IMG/VR virus record: IMGVR_UViG_3300032307_000722 | Location: 1-28,730 of that record | Origin: a virus | Reading direction: 5' to 3' (one strand) | Length of the DNA stretch: 28,730 nt | Part shown: positions 1 to 5,694 of the stretch, piece after piece | How the letters are laid out: every line of letters begins with the position of its first letter | Position numbering within the stretch: position 1 is the stretch's first letter | Position numbers and translations under genes: made by a program | The notes under the pieces: model-generated | The model's input: the letters and a program-made list of their open reading frames with translations, nothing else | Database searches by the model: none | What the model was told of the DNA's origin: nothing

Positions 1-8
1 CAATAATT

Positions 9-92
9 GGGAGAGTAATCACAGCGGCCTGTGACCCCGTCTTGAAAACGGGCGGTACTGAAAGGTATGGGGATCGACACCTCACTCTTCCG
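9..92 (+). tRNA. tRNA-Ser(TGA)
   Basis: Seven-pair acceptor GGGAGAG/CTCTTCC, anticodon stem CCCGT/ACGGG with loop CTTGAAA, long class II variable arm, T stem TGGGG/CCTCA with an ATCGACA loop instead of TTCGANN. Discriminator G fits serine. No CCA is encoded here or in any other tRNA of the array. Confidence 0.93.
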
Positions 93-101
93 CAACAATA
101 A

Positions 102-174
102 CTAGGTGTAGCTCAGATGGTAGAGCGGGTGGTTTGGGACCATCAGGCCGCAGGTTCGATCCCTGTCACTTAGA
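102..174 (+). tRNA. tRNA-Pro(TGG)
   Basis: Cloverleaf with acceptor CTAGGTG/CACTTAG, D stem GCTC/GAGC, anticodon loop TTTGGGA (anticodon TGG) and a standard TTCGATC T loop. Discriminator A. Confidence 0.95.
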
Positions 175-178
175 CAAA

Positions 179-254
179 GTCTTCGTAGCTCAGCTGGTTT
201 TAGAGCACCTCACTTTTAATGAGGGGGTCACAGGTTCGAACCCTGTCGGGGACA
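179..254 (+). tRNA. tRNA-Lys(TTT)
   Basis: Acceptor GTCTTCG/CGGGGAC, anticodon stem CCTCA/TGAGG with loop CTTTTAA (TTT), T arm ACAGG/CCTGT. Discriminator A. Confidence 0.95.
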
Positions 255-323
255 CAAAAATTTAGTAAAACTGAGCGATTGTTACCAAAAAATGGTTACT
301 TTTGTTCTGTAAAACTAAAACAA
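255..323 (+). other. structured spacer between tRNA genes
   Basis: This gap is not random: TTTAGT (262-267) can pair with ACTAAA (313-318), enclosing a second inverted repeat around a run of six A. It may be an RNA-processing or protective hairpin. No gene is seen. Confidence 0.35.
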
Positions 324-397
324 GCACTCTTAGCTCAGATGGTAGTAGCGGTTGTCTTACATACAACAGGTCACAGGTTCGATCCCTGTAGAGTGTA
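324..397 (+). tRNA. tRNA-Val(TAC)
   Basis: Acceptor GCACTCT/AGAGTGT, anticodon stem GTTGT/ACAAC with loop CTTACAT (TAC), T arm ACAGG/CCTGT, discriminator A. Confidence 0.93.
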
Positions 398-402
398 CAA
401 AA

Positions 403-483
403 GGGAGAGTTGAGCAATTGGTTGGCTCAGCAGACTGTAAATCTGTCGCGAAAGCCTTGGGGGTTCGAGTCCCTCCTCTCCCA
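403..483 (+). tRNA. tRNA-Tyr(GTA)
   Basis: Acceptor GGGAGAG/CTCTCCC, anticodon stem GCAGA/TCTGT with loop CTGTAAA (GTA), long variable arm as expected for bacterial tRNA-Tyr, discriminator A. Confidence 0.95.
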
Positions 484-488
484 CAAAA

Positions 489-560
489 GGATCAGTAGCT
501 TAATGGTGAAGCACTTGACTGTTAATCAAGGGATTGTAGGTTCGAGTCCTGCCTGATCCG
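489..560 (+). tRNA. tRNA-Asn(GTT)
   Basis: Acceptor GGATCAG/CTGATCC, anticodon stem CTTGA/TCAAG with loop CTGTTAA (GTT), discriminator G as usual for Asn. Confidence 0.95.
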
Positions 561-565
561 CAACC

Positions 566-638
566 GCTCATGTAGCTCAATTGGTAGAGCACTTGTCTGA
601 TACACAAGAGGTAATGGGATCGTAACCCGTCATGAGCA
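566..638 (+). tRNA. tRNA-Ile(GAT)
   Basis: Acceptor GCTCATG/CATGAGC, anticodon stem CTTGT/ACAAG with loop CTGATAC (GAT). The T loop is ATCGTAA rather than TTCGANN. Discriminator A. Confidence 0.93.
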
Positions 639-642
639 CAAT

Positions 643-726
643 GGAAAGTAAACCTTGATGGCGATAGGGTCCGCCTGCTAAGCGAGATGTACCTTCGGGT
701 ATTTGGTTCGATTCCAATGTCTTCCG
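643..726 (+). tRNA. tRNA-Ser(GCT)
   Basis: Class II tRNA: anticodon loop CTGCTAA (GCT), variable arm closed by a TTCG tetraloop (GTACC-TTCG-GGTAT), T loop TTCGATT, discriminator G. The acceptor GGAAAGT/GTCTTCC and the anticodon stem each carry one mismatch, so it is somewhat degenerate. Confidence 0.85.
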
Positions 727-732
727 CAAAAA

Positions 733-800
733 CCCGTGTGATCAGGGATCAAAGTTGGCTCATATCCGACTTTAGAGTGGTTCGATACCACTACACGGGA
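733..800 (+). tRNA. tRNA-Met/Ile2(CAT)
   Basis: Acceptor CCCGTGT/ACACGGG, anticodon stem GTTGG/CCGAC with loop CTCATAT (CAT), T arm AGTGG/CCACT, discriminator A. Only 68 nt, with a short D arm. It lacks the three G-C pairs of an initiator anticodon stem, so it is elongator Met or an AUA-reading Ile2; sequence alone does not decide. Confidence 0.85.
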
Positions 801-970
801 CAAAAAAGATTGGTGTAATCGTTAGTTAGGGTGAACAGTTCATTACTTTGAAACTACTATGTAACATACTCTAAAAATAGTGTTTAATTACGTAAACGGA
901 CATGAAGATATGGGTATGGGTCAACAACACACCTCACGTGGAGTGGGGAGTTCCGAAATCGTGGGTCTTT
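801..970 (+). other. candidate structured RNA, copy 1 of a repeated 3' module
   Basis: Not a recognisable tRNA. AAAGA (806-810) can pair with TCTTT (965-969). The 3' part holds CGTGGAG (937-943) followed by TCCGAAATCGTGGGTC (952-967), which recurs with one gap at 8212-8237 in another inter-tRNA gap. GTTTA/TAAAC and AGTT/AACT hairpins are possible in the 5' part. Function unknown. Confidence 0.4.
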
Positions 971-985
971 GATATTAAAAATTAA

Positions 986-1191
986 AAATTAGAAACCTTC
1001 GAAAAAGAAACATTTATTAAATTTGATAACCTTGATGGTCATTGGTTATCACCAGTTCCCTCCGAGAGAGAATGGCAAAAAGAAAAATTACTTGAGATAT
1101 TCGGACATGAAAATGCGGGTCCAAGATGGCAGTATCTCAACGGATTAATTCATATGGCATTACAATACATTGAATTAACCAAAGAAGAATA
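986..1191 (+). pseudogene. small ORF lacking a start codon (likely damaged)
   Basis: An open frame after a stop at 983-985 encodes about 67 residues beginning KLETFEKETFIKFDNL and ending IELTKEE, but there is no ATG, GTG or TTG near its 5' end; the first in-frame Met lies only 13 residues from the stop. The upstream bases ATTAAAAATTAGAAACC resemble the start of the gene at 2361 (ATTAAAAATTATGAAC), so loss of TG from ATGGAAACC would explain the missing start. The composition looks coding. Protein family not recognised. A sequencing error is equally possible. Confidence 0.55.
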
Positions 1192-1201
1192 AAATTACAT
1201 G

Positions 1202-1274
1202 GTGTATGTAGCTCAGTTGGCAGAGTGCTTGATTGTGGTTCAAGAGGTCATGGGTTCGACCCCCATCATACACA
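1202..1274 (+). tRNA. tRNA-His(GTG)
   Basis: Acceptor GTGTATG/CATACAC, anticodon loop TTGTGGT (GTG), T arm ATGGG/CCCAT. A G at 1201 could serve as G-1, but position 73 is A where bacterial tRNA-His usually has C. Confidence 0.93.
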
Positions 1275-1280
1275 CAACAT

Positions 1281-1352
1281 ACCTTCGTAGCTTAATGGAA
1301 AAGCCTCAGAATACGAATCTGAAGATCGGGAGTTCGACCCTCTCCGAAGGTA
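1281..1352 (+). tRNA. tRNA-Arg(ACG)
   Basis: Acceptor ACCTTCG/CGAAGGT, anticodon stem TCAGA/TCTGA with loop ATACGAA (ACG, presumably deaminated to inosine), discriminator A. Confidence 0.95.
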
Positions 1353-1353
1353 C

Positions 1354-1508
1354 AAAAGATGATACAAAGCGTAGAATGACAGACGTGGAGAGACGTGTCG
1401 CAAGGGTACACACTAAGGATAAGTAATAATGCTCAACTCTCTTATGGTGTGTGAAGCGTCGTAGAAATACGAATCCCAGATTCCTGATAAAGTCATTCAT
1501 CATCTTTT
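1354..1508 (+). ncRNA. compact structured RNA of unknown class
   Basis: The ends form a perfect 10-pair helix, AAAAGATGAT (1354-1363) with ATCATCTTTT (1499-1508), stacked on a perfect 7-pair helix GAATGAC (1374-1380) with GTCATTC (1492-1498). Inside are a hairpin built from ACACAC-TAAG (1408-1417) and CTTA-GTGTGT (1441-1452) and a GNRA hairpin CGTA-GAAA-TACG (1460-1471). There is no T loop or anticodon arm, so it is not a tRNA. It lies between tRNA-Arg(ACG) and tRNA-Arg(TCT) and is probably co-transcribed and released by tRNA processing. Family not recognised. Confidence 0.7.
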
Positions 1509-1512
1509 ACTT

Positions 1513-1584
1513 GCCCCTTTCGTATAACGGAAGTACAACGCTCTTCTAAGGCGTCAGGTCGGAGTTCGAATCTCTGAGGGGGTA
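1513..1584 (+). tRNA. tRNA-Arg(TCT)
   Basis: Acceptor GCCCCTT/AGGGGGT (two G-T pairs), anticodon stem ACGCT/GGCGT with loop CTTCTAA (TCT), T stem CGGAG/CTCTG, discriminator A. Confidence 0.93.
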
Positions 1585-1586
1585 CA

Positions 1587-1625
1587 ATAAACTAAAAATT
1601 GCCACACTAAACTTGGTTAGTTTAT
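1587..1625 (+). other. inter-tRNA hairpin
   Basis: ATAAACTAA (1587-1595) is perfectly complementary to TTAGTTTAT (1617-1625), closing a loop that can itself form CTAA/TTAG. There is no T-tract, so it is more likely a processing or spacer hairpin than a terminator. Confidence 0.45.
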
Positions 1626-1650
1626 CGTAGCAAAAATAGGTTTACTATAC

Positions 1651-1722
1651 ACGTCTATGGTGTTAACGGTAGCATGGAGGTCTCCAAAACCTAAGGTCTG
1701 AGTTCGAATCTTAGTAGGCGTG
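1651..1722 (+). tRNA. tRNA-Trp(CCA)
   Basis: Acceptor ACGTCTA/TAGGCGT, anticodon loop CTCCAAA (CCA) on an AGGT/ACCT stem, T stem CTGAG/CTTAG, discriminator G as usual for Trp. Confidence 0.95.
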
Positions 1723-1755
1723 CAAATTTGATTTGGTGAATTAAAAATAAATTCG

Positions 1756-1763
1756 TATCTTTG
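1756..1763 (+). promoter_or_regulatory. TAnnTTTG promoter (-7 element)
   Basis: TATCTTTG, the Bacteroidota -7 consensus, lies 4 nt before the ATG at 1768. Transcription should start at or next to the start codon, giving a leaderless mRNA. Confidence 0.75.
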
Positions 1764-1767
1764 TCTT

Positions 1768-2271
1768 ATGAAAACAAACTTACCATACTGTTCAAATAAT
1801 GTTGGGATCATTGGTTATCAGGATTCCGAAATTGCGAAAAAAGAAAATAACGATTGTGTTGTTAGAGCATTTGCATCGGCGTTTGAAATCTCTTACGATA
1901 AGGCTCACAAATACGTTAAAGAAAAATTTGGAAGAAAAGATCGTTGTGGTACTTATGGTACCGTTTTTAAAATGGTTGAGTTGGCAAAAAAACAAACTCA
2001 AATAAACCATAAGAAGATTAAACCAATTGGTGTAAGAAAACCTATGGGTAATTCGGTGGTTTATTCCTTAGATTATACGGTTAAAGTAAAAAATAAAAAA
2101 GTTAAAAGACAAATGACCGTTGGGACATTTATAAAAGAAAATCCAATTGGGACATTTTTCGTATTAGTTAGTCGACACGCCTTTACTATTAAAGATGGGA
2201 TCGTACACGGTAATTACGAAGATTCAACCAAAAAAAGAAAAATTATGAAACACGCATTTCAAATTAAATAA
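1768..2271 (+). CDS. putative papain-like cysteine peptidase fold protein
   Basis: A 167-residue protein. An N-terminal NDCVVRAFASAF motif is followed by SYDKAHKYV, a GTYGT turn, and near the end FFVLVSRHAFTIKDGIVHGNYED. A Cys in NDC(V/T)VRA, a later His in a GxxxVxxxxHA strand and an acidic residue in DG is the arrangement seen in papain/C39-like proteins common in phages, so these may be a Cys-His-Asp set. This is inferred from motif order; activity and substrate are unknown. The gene has its own TAnnTTTG promoter with almost no leader, and its stop codon abuts tRNA-Phe, so the two are probably one transcript. Confidence 0.7.
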   Translation: MKTNLPYCSNNVGIIGYQDSEIAKKENNDCVVRAFASAFEISYDKAHKYVKEKFGRKDRCGTYGTVFKMVELAKKQTQINHKKIKPIGVRKPMGNSVVYSLDYTVKVKNKKVKRQMTVGTFIKENPIGTFFVLVSRHAFTIKDGIVHGNYEDSTKKRKIMKHAFQIK

Positions 2272-2344
2272 GGATCGGTAGCTCAGTTGGTAGAGCGTTG
2301 GATTGAAGATCCAAGCGTCGGGGGTTCGACTCCCTCCCGGTCCA
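2272..2344 (+). tRNA. tRNA-Phe(GAA)
   Basis: Acceptor GGATCGG/CCGGTCC, anticodon stem TTGGA/TCCAA with loop TTGAAGA (GAA), T arm GGGGG/CCCTC, discriminator A. Begins at the base after the preceding stop codon. Confidence 0.95.
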
Positions 2345-2360
2345 CAAAAAATTAAAAATT

Positions 2361-2813
2361 ATGAACAGAGTATTTAGAACGGTACAGGGCGAATCAGTGG
2401 ATGTGGTATCTCACACCTTGGATGTTTTAAAAGAATGTCCATATGTTGAGGTTCATATTGGTACTGATTCTCAGAACCACAGGAGAAGTACGGTATATGT
2501 GACCGTAATTGCTTACCGATATGGTAACAGAGGTGTTCATTACATCTTACATAAACAAAAAATGAAAAAAATTAAGGATAAGTGGACTAGATTGTGGAAT
2601 GAAGCGGATTATTCAATTGAGGTTGCGGAATGGTTAACCAAAAAAGTGAAAGTCCAAGTTGAAATTGATTTGGATTACAATAGTCAAGAAAAACATTTTA
2701 GTTCAAAACTTGTTCAACCGGTTGTTGGATGGGCAATGTCTCTTGGATACAAGACAAACATTAAACCTAACAATCAAATAGCAACTAAAGCGGCAGATCA
2801 TCACTGCCGTTAA
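2361..2813 (+). CDS. DUF458/YkuK-family RNase H-like protein
   Basis: A 150-residue protein matching the YkuK (DUF458) family: an early VHIGTDSQN strand with an Asp typical of RNase H-fold active sites, a central VQVEIDLDYN strand giving a second acidic cluster, and a C-terminal IATKAADHHC segment with a late acidic/His pair. Length is close to the family norm. The family is predicted to be a nuclease of the RNase H superfamily, with no assigned role that I know. Its position between tRNA-Phe and tRNA-Cys would suit a role in RNA maturation or decay, but that is a guess. Translation starts at ATG after ATTAAAAATT, with no Shine-Dalgarno. Confidence 0.8.
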   Translation: MNRVFRTVQGESVDVVSHTLDVLKECPYVEVHIGTDSQNHRRSTVYVTVIAYRYGNRGVHYILHKQKMKKIKDKWTRLWNEADYSIEVAEWLTKKVKVQVEIDLDYNSQEKHFSSKLVQPVVGWAMSLGYKTNIKPNNQIATKAADHHCR

Positions 2814-2815
2814 TT

Positions 2816-2886
2816 GGTCCTGTGTCCGAGTGGTTAGGAGGCGGTCTGCAAAACCGTTTACGTTGGTTCAAATCCAATCGGGACCT
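2816..2886 (+). tRNA. tRNA-Cys(GCA)
   Basis: Acceptor GGTCCTG/CGGGACC, anticodon stem GCGGT/ACCGT with loop CTGCAAA (GCA), discriminator T, the Cys identity base. Confidence 0.95.
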
Positions 2887-2893
2887 CAAATAA

Positions 2894-2967
2894 GCCTCCA
2901 TGGCGGAATTGGTATACGCGTGTGATTTAGGATCACAATTTTACAGGTTCGAGTCCTGTTGGGGGTA
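2894..2967 (+). tRNA. tRNA-Leu(TAG)
   Basis: Leu-type D arm (GCGGAATTGGTATACGC), anticodon stem TGTGA/TCACA with loop TTTAGGA (TAG), T arm ACAGG/CCTGT, acceptor GCCTCCA/TGGGGGT, discriminator A. The variable region is unusually short for Leu (about 5 nt). Confidence 0.9.
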
Positions 2968-2981
2968 CAAATAAGGTCAAT

Positions 2982-3320
2982 ATGTTAAGACAATTTAAAT
3001 TTTATAAAGACGAGGGGACGTGGTATGTCGATCTACCCGAATGGGAAGGTAGTCGGGCAGATCTGGCAATGGTCTCAGGTGCCGATACAATGTTAGACAT
3101 TGTTTCTCAGGGTGAGAATGATATAAAGGTATTACTATCAACCGAAGAATTTAACGGATCCAATGAATTAAAGTTCCTACGTGAATCACCCGAAGTTGGT
3201 GAGGGATCTTGGTACCTAATGAAAACATATAAAGGGATTGAATATGATCTTGAATTATGGTTATGTGATGTCACCAAGTTTGTTTTCGGTAATTTCCCTA
3301 AAAACATTTACATATCATAA
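2982..3320 (+). CDS. conserved hypothetical protein (possibly DUF6717-like)
   Basis: A 112-residue soluble protein rich in acidic and aromatic residues. It opens MLRQFKFYKDEGTWYVDLPEW; a WYVDLPEW-type start is what I recall of DUF6717, but I cannot confirm the match. No catalytic motif, signal peptide or membrane segment. It directly follows tRNA-Leu, probably in the same transcript. Function unknown. Confidence 0.7.
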   Translation: MLRQFKFYKDEGTWYVDLPEWEGSRADLAMVSGADTMLDIVSQGENDIKVLLSTEEFNGSNELKFLRESPEVGEGSWYLMKTYKGIEYDLELWLCDVTKFVFGNFPKNIYIS

Positions 3321-3330
3321 TATATTTACA
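3321..3330 (+). promoter_or_regulatory. putative phage promoter (ATATTTATA class)
   Basis: TATATTTACA, 13 nt before the ATG at 3344. It sits in a longer block (CATTTACATATCATA upstream) repeated before the gene at 3829. Confidence 0.55.
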
Positions 3331-3343
3331 ATAAAGAATTGAT

Positions 3344-3787
3344 ATGAAAAAAGTCATTAGATTAACAGAATCGGATTTAACAGGGATTGTTAAACGAGTT
3401 ATTAAAGAAACAAAATCAAATAAAGACGATAGTTCAATACAGGATAAGATTAAAATGAAAAAGATATCAACAGAAGAAGAGTTTAGATTATTATATGGTG
3501 GTAATAATAAACAAAACCCACCATTTAATGTAGGTGATAAACTGAAACAAATATGGAGAGTTGATAATAATAATCTCATAAAAGATGGTAGAGAAGAATT
3601 TGAATTTGTTGGTATGAAAGATGATTTGATGTTATTGAAGACATTAAACATTTATGCGGCATATTCGGAAGATACTATCAATCCGTTGGTGCTTAAACAA
3701 GTTAAAAAAGCGGGGTTTAAACCTATAATTGGTGACATTAAACAATTACATTATATGTATGCTGATAGATATGATGTAGTTGGGTAA
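3344..3787 (+). CDS. hypothetical protein with N-terminal LTES tag
   Basis: A 147-residue protein. The first 22 residues, MKKVIRLTESDL then GIVKRVIKE, form a basic amphipathic helix shared almost exactly by the proteins at 3829 and 4423 and in shorter form by the lysozyme at 9181. The rest (middle NPPFNVGDKLKQIW, end YADRYDVVG) is unlike the other tagged proteins. The tag ends in I-K-E, which fits the (L/I)-x-E site of T4-type prohead proteases, so it may be a removable capsid-targeting peptide. That is inference by analogy with T4 internal proteins. The body is not recognised. Confidence 0.7.
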   Translation: MKKVIRLTESDLTGIVKRVIKETKSNKDDSSIQDKIKMKKISTEEEFRLLYGGNNKQNPPFNVGDKLKQIWRVDNNNLIKDGREEFEFVGMKDDLMLLKTLNIYAAYSEDTINPLVLKQVKKAGFKPIIGDIKQLHYMYADRYDVVG

Positions 3788-3806
3788 AAACATTTACATA
3801 TCATAG

Positions 3807-3817
3807 TATATTTATAA
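3807..3817 (+). promoter_or_regulatory. putative phage promoter (ATATTTATA class)
   Basis: TATATTTATAA, 12 nt before the ATG at 3829, preceded by CATTTACATATCATA as in the copy before 3344. Confidence 0.6.
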
Positions 3818-3828
3818 TAAAAAACATT

Positions 3829-4416
3829 ATGAAAAAAGTTATAAGATTAACAGAATCTGAATTATCAAATCTTGTTAAACGAGTAATTAAGGAATCCTCT
3901 GATTTCACAAAAGAAATTGCAAAAGATCTATTCAAAAGATTACCAAAAAATGAGTTAACCGTAGATGAATTTCATGAATACATGAAAGAAAAAAATGCTC
4001 CGGACTCAATTATTCATGAAGTTCTTAATCATTTGGAGATGATGGGTTTCCCATTCAAAATGAAAACACATAGAGAACCTGACTTTACACATGATGACGA
4101 TTCTGAGGAATATGAAATGCTTTCAGATGATCCAACCGATTGGTATTTTGAGGTTTACGTTGGAAATGACCCAAGTGATTATTGGGACCGTACAAGAGTA
4201 TTTATGACTTTAGATCCGGATTATGTTGATACTGAAGTTGGTTCACATAATGTCCCAGTAAATATATTAAGTATTCTTGATGAATGTGGGTTTGATTACG
4301 ATGATACTGAAGACGGACACTGGTATTTAAAATCTGAATTTAACCATTTGACTAAAGAAGAATTAACGGATTGTTTATTATCTAAAGGATTAAATCTTAC
4401 TGACTTTGATTTGTAA
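3829..4416 (+). CDS. hypothetical acidic protein with N-terminal LTES tag
   Basis: A 195-residue protein. It starts MKKVIRLTESELSNLVKRV and the tag ends V-I-K-E as in its neighbour. A helical segment follows (about residues 24-65, TKEIAKDLFKRLPKNEL), then a strongly acidic, aromatic region (DDDSEEYEMLSDDPTDWYFEVYVG) and a C-terminal VNILSILDECGFDYDD part. No known enzyme motif. It is the second of three consecutive tagged genes and has its own ATATTTATA promoter; the next gene begins 6 nt after its stop. Function unknown; packaging into the capsid or export is possible. Confidence 0.7.
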   Translation: MKKVIRLTESELSNLVKRVIKESSDFTKEIAKDLFKRLPKNELTVDEFHEYMKEKNAPDSIIHEVLNHLEMMGFPFKMKTHREPDFTHDDDSEEYEMLSDDPTDWYFEVYVGNDPSDYWDRTRVFMTLDPDYVDTEVGSHNVPVNILSILDECGFDYDDTEDGHWYLKSEFNHLTKEELTDCLLSKGLNLTDFDL

Positions 4417-4422
4417 AATAAT

Positions 4423-4803
4423 ATGAAAAAGGTAATCAAACTTACAGAATCCGATCTAACCAACATTATAAAGAGGGTTATTGAGGAATCTAAATCACTT
4501 GAAAAAGACAGGACAATACAGGACAAAATTAAATTCGTTAGAGGTATATCCAATGAAATGAAAGATATAGCATTAGATCACCTTAAACAATACACAAAGG
4601 CAAGTAAAGGTAAAATTACAGGGTTAGAATTACACTCTGATTTAAAGAAGAAACTTAAAGAAAATAATTTACCTGATGGGTTTGATATGGGCATTGACAA
4701 AGATGGTTATTTTATTCATACACATAGAGGTAGATCTAAATCTTACCAATCACCGGAAAAAATATCAATCAAAGACATTAAGTTTATAGATTCAACGGGA
4801 TAA
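4423..4803 (+). CDS. hypothetical protein with N-terminal LTES tag
   Basis: A 126-residue lysine-rich protein starting MKKVIKLTESDLTNIIKRVI, with tag end I-E-E. The body carries QDKIKFVRGISNEMKD, related in wording to IQDKIKMKK in the protein at 3344, and ends DIKFIDSTG. It follows the previous gene by 6 nt with no promoter motif of its own, so it is likely cotranscribed with it. Function unknown. Confidence 0.7.
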   Translation: MKKVIKLTESDLTNIIKRVIEESKSLEKDRTIQDKIKFVRGISNEMKDIALDHLKQYTKASKGKITGLELHSDLKKKLKENNLPDGFDMGIDKDGYFIHTHRGRSKSYQSPEKISIKDIKFIDSTG

Positions 4804-4840
4804 AAAAAATTTAAAAACTTGACACTTTTAAAAAGTATCA

Positions 4841-4850
4841 TATATTTATA
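4841..4850 (+). promoter_or_regulatory. putative phage promoter (ATATTTATA class) with TTGACA
   Basis: TATATTTATA preceded by TTGACA at 4819-4824 with a 16-nt gap; 22 nt before the micro-ORF ATG at 4873. The only copy here with a sigma70-like -35 match. Confidence 0.55.
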
Positions 4851-4872
4851 ACAAAACATTAAAAAAACGCAA

Positions 4873-4941
4873 ATGAAAAATTTACACATATTATTGATAG
4901 GGGCGGATTTAGCTGAGACAACCTTCAAGGAGATGGTGTAA
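4873..4941 (+). CDS. 22-residue micro-ORF between promoter and terminator
   Basis: ATG to TAA encodes MKNLHILLIGADLAETTFKEMV. The unit is minimal but complete: an ATATTTATA promoter upstream and an intrinsic terminator at 4964-4992, so it makes a separate short transcript. The peptide is hydrophobic at the N-terminus (HILLIGA) with a charged end, too short for a firm membrane call. The alternative is that the transcript is a small RNA and the frame is incidental. Confidence 0.4.
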   Translation: MKNLHILLIGADLAETTFKEMV

Positions 4942-4963
4942 TATTTCTATATATTAAAATTGA

Positions 4964-4992
4964 AACCCATCTCCAAAAGAGGTGGGTTTTTT
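4964..4992 (+). terminator. intrinsic terminator
   Basis: Ten-pair stem AACCCATCTC/GAGGTGGGTT with loop CAAAA, then a T-tract. Ends the transcript of the tagged genes and micro-ORF and separates it from the next tRNA promoter. Confidence 0.85.
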
Positions 4993-5029
4993 GATTTTAT
5001 AAGTTTTTTTAAAAAAAAATAAAAAAAGA

Positions 5030-5061
5030 TTTGGCAGTTTGGAAAAAACTATCTATCTTTG
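5030..5061 (+). promoter_or_regulatory. TAnnTTTG promoter of tRNA operon
   Basis: TTTG at 5030 and TATCTTTG at 5054-5061, spacing 20 nt. The sequence GATTTGGCAG around the -33 box is repeated at the 7111 promoter. Confidence 0.8.
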
Positions 5062-5077
5062 TGGAACAAAAGAAAAA

Positions 5078-5090
5078 GGTTCTTTGACAT
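5078..5090 (+). promoter_or_regulatory. boxA-like antitermination leader
   Basis: GGTTCTTTGACAT between the promoter and tRNA-Leu. Resembles the E. coli rrn boxA core CTCTTTAACA and recurs after other stable-RNA promoters in the window. Confidence 0.55.
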
Positions 5091-5101
5091 ATTGGTAAAA
5101 T

Positions 5102-5181
5102 GGTTCGGTGGTGAAATTGGTATACACGCTGCGTTTAAGCCGCAGTCCATATGGTTGTGGGTTCGAGTCCCACCCGGACTA
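5102..5181 (+). tRNA. tRNA-Leu(TAA)
   Basis: Acceptor GGTTCGG/CCGGACT, anticodon stem CTGCG/CGCAG with loop TTTAAGC (TAA), class II variable arm TCCATATGGT, T arm GTGGG/CCCAC, discriminator A. Confidence 0.94.
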
Positions 5182-5214
5182 CAAAAAAAGTTTGTTATAA
5201 TAAAATTAAATTAT

Positions 5215-5247
5215 TATCTTTGTTAAACAAAAGAAAAGTTCTTTGAA
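5215..5247 (+). promoter_or_regulatory. TAnnTTTG promoter with boxA-like leader
   Basis: TATCTTTG at 5215-5222 followed by GTTCTTTGAA at 5238-5247, upstream of the initiator-like tRNA-Met. Confidence 0.75.
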
Positions 5248-5259
5248 TTAATAACATAT

Positions 5260-5332
5260 TGCGGGATGTGGAAGATGGTTATCCGCTCGGTCTCATAAGC
5301 CGAGATCGCAGGTTCGAGTCCTGCTCCCGCTA
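5260..5332 (+). tRNA. tRNA-Met(CAT), initiator-like
   Basis: Anticodon stem TCGGT/GCCGA with loop CTCATAA (CAT). With the T stem GCAGG/CCTGC fixed, the acceptor is TGCGGGA/TCCCGCT: position 1-72 is an unpaired T-T and the other six pairs form. A 1-72 mismatch is the formylation hallmark of initiator tRNA. The body resembles bacterial fMet, but the anticodon stem lacks three consecutive G-C pairs, so initiator identity is likely, not certain. Confidence 0.85.
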
Positions 5333-5338
5333 CTAAAT

Positions 5339-5419
5339 GCTGACGTACCAGTGGATGCTTATATCATCTATGCCTGTAGCGGTAAGTTTAAAACGTTGGT
5401 TCGAATCCAACCGTCAGTA
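5339..5419 (+). tRNA. atypical tRNA-like gene, no clear D arm (possible TAT anticodon)
   Basis: Acceptor GCTGACG/CGTCAGT and T arm GTTGG-TTCGAAT-CCAAC are perfect. The 47 nt between do not fold as D plus anticodon arms. GGATG-CTTATAT-CATCT would be an anticodon-type hairpin with TAT (reading AUA), but it follows the acceptor almost directly, leaving no D arm and an over-long 3' side. CTTA in that loop can pair with TAAG downstream, a pseudoknot alternative. Confidence 0.6.
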
Positions 5420-5425
5420 CAATAA

Positions 5426-5497
5426 GCGGGTGTCGTATAATGGCTATTACTCCAGACTTCCAATCTGGCGATGAGGTTTCGACTACCTCCACCCGCT
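5426..5497 (+). tRNA. tRNA-Gly(TCC)
   Basis: Acceptor GCGGGTG/CACCCGC, anticodon stem CCAGA/TCTGG with loop CTTCCAA (TCC), T stem GAGGT/ACCTC, discriminator T as in bacterial Gly. Confidence 0.94.
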
Positions 5498-5502
5498 CAA
5501 AT

Positions 5503-5572
5503 GGGCCTGATGCCGACGGCAGGTCGACTGATTTGCAATCAGATCGTTTGGGTTCGATTCCCACAGTGTCCA
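5503..5572 (+). tRNA. tRNA-Ala(TGC), slightly irregular
   Basis: Anticodon stem CTGA/TCAG with loop TTTGCAA (TGC). The acceptor includes a G3-T70 wobble, the AlaRS identity element, but 3' CAGTGTCC needs one bulged T to pair with GGGCCTG, and the T stem is 4 bp. Probably functional, with a small insertion. Confidence 0.8.
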
Positions 5573-5604
5573 CAAAAGAGAAAAGCGGAAGGTAATAATA
5601 TTCG

Positions 5605-5676
5605 CGGCGGTTAGCTCAGTTGGTTAGAGCATCGGCGTAGAGCCGAGGGTCACAGGTTCGAGTCCTGTACTGTCGT
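5605..5676 (+). tRNA. atypical tRNA with 5-nt anticodon loop
   Basis: Acceptor CGGCGGT/ACTGTCG, D arm GCTC/GAGC and T arm ACAGG-TTCGAGT-CCTGT are all normal. The anticodon arm is TCGGC-GTAGA-GCCGA: a perfect stem with only five loop bases, two short of the required seven, so no anticodon can be read. Discriminator T. The loop GTAGA resembles GTTGA in the element at 7345. Confidence 0.75.
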
Positions 5677-5694
5677 GGTAAAATACTGAAAGCA

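Noticed and set aside
219-413. 64-codon frame across tRNA-Lys and tRNA-Val
   Set aside because: It lies over two well-formed tRNA genes and has no coding character.
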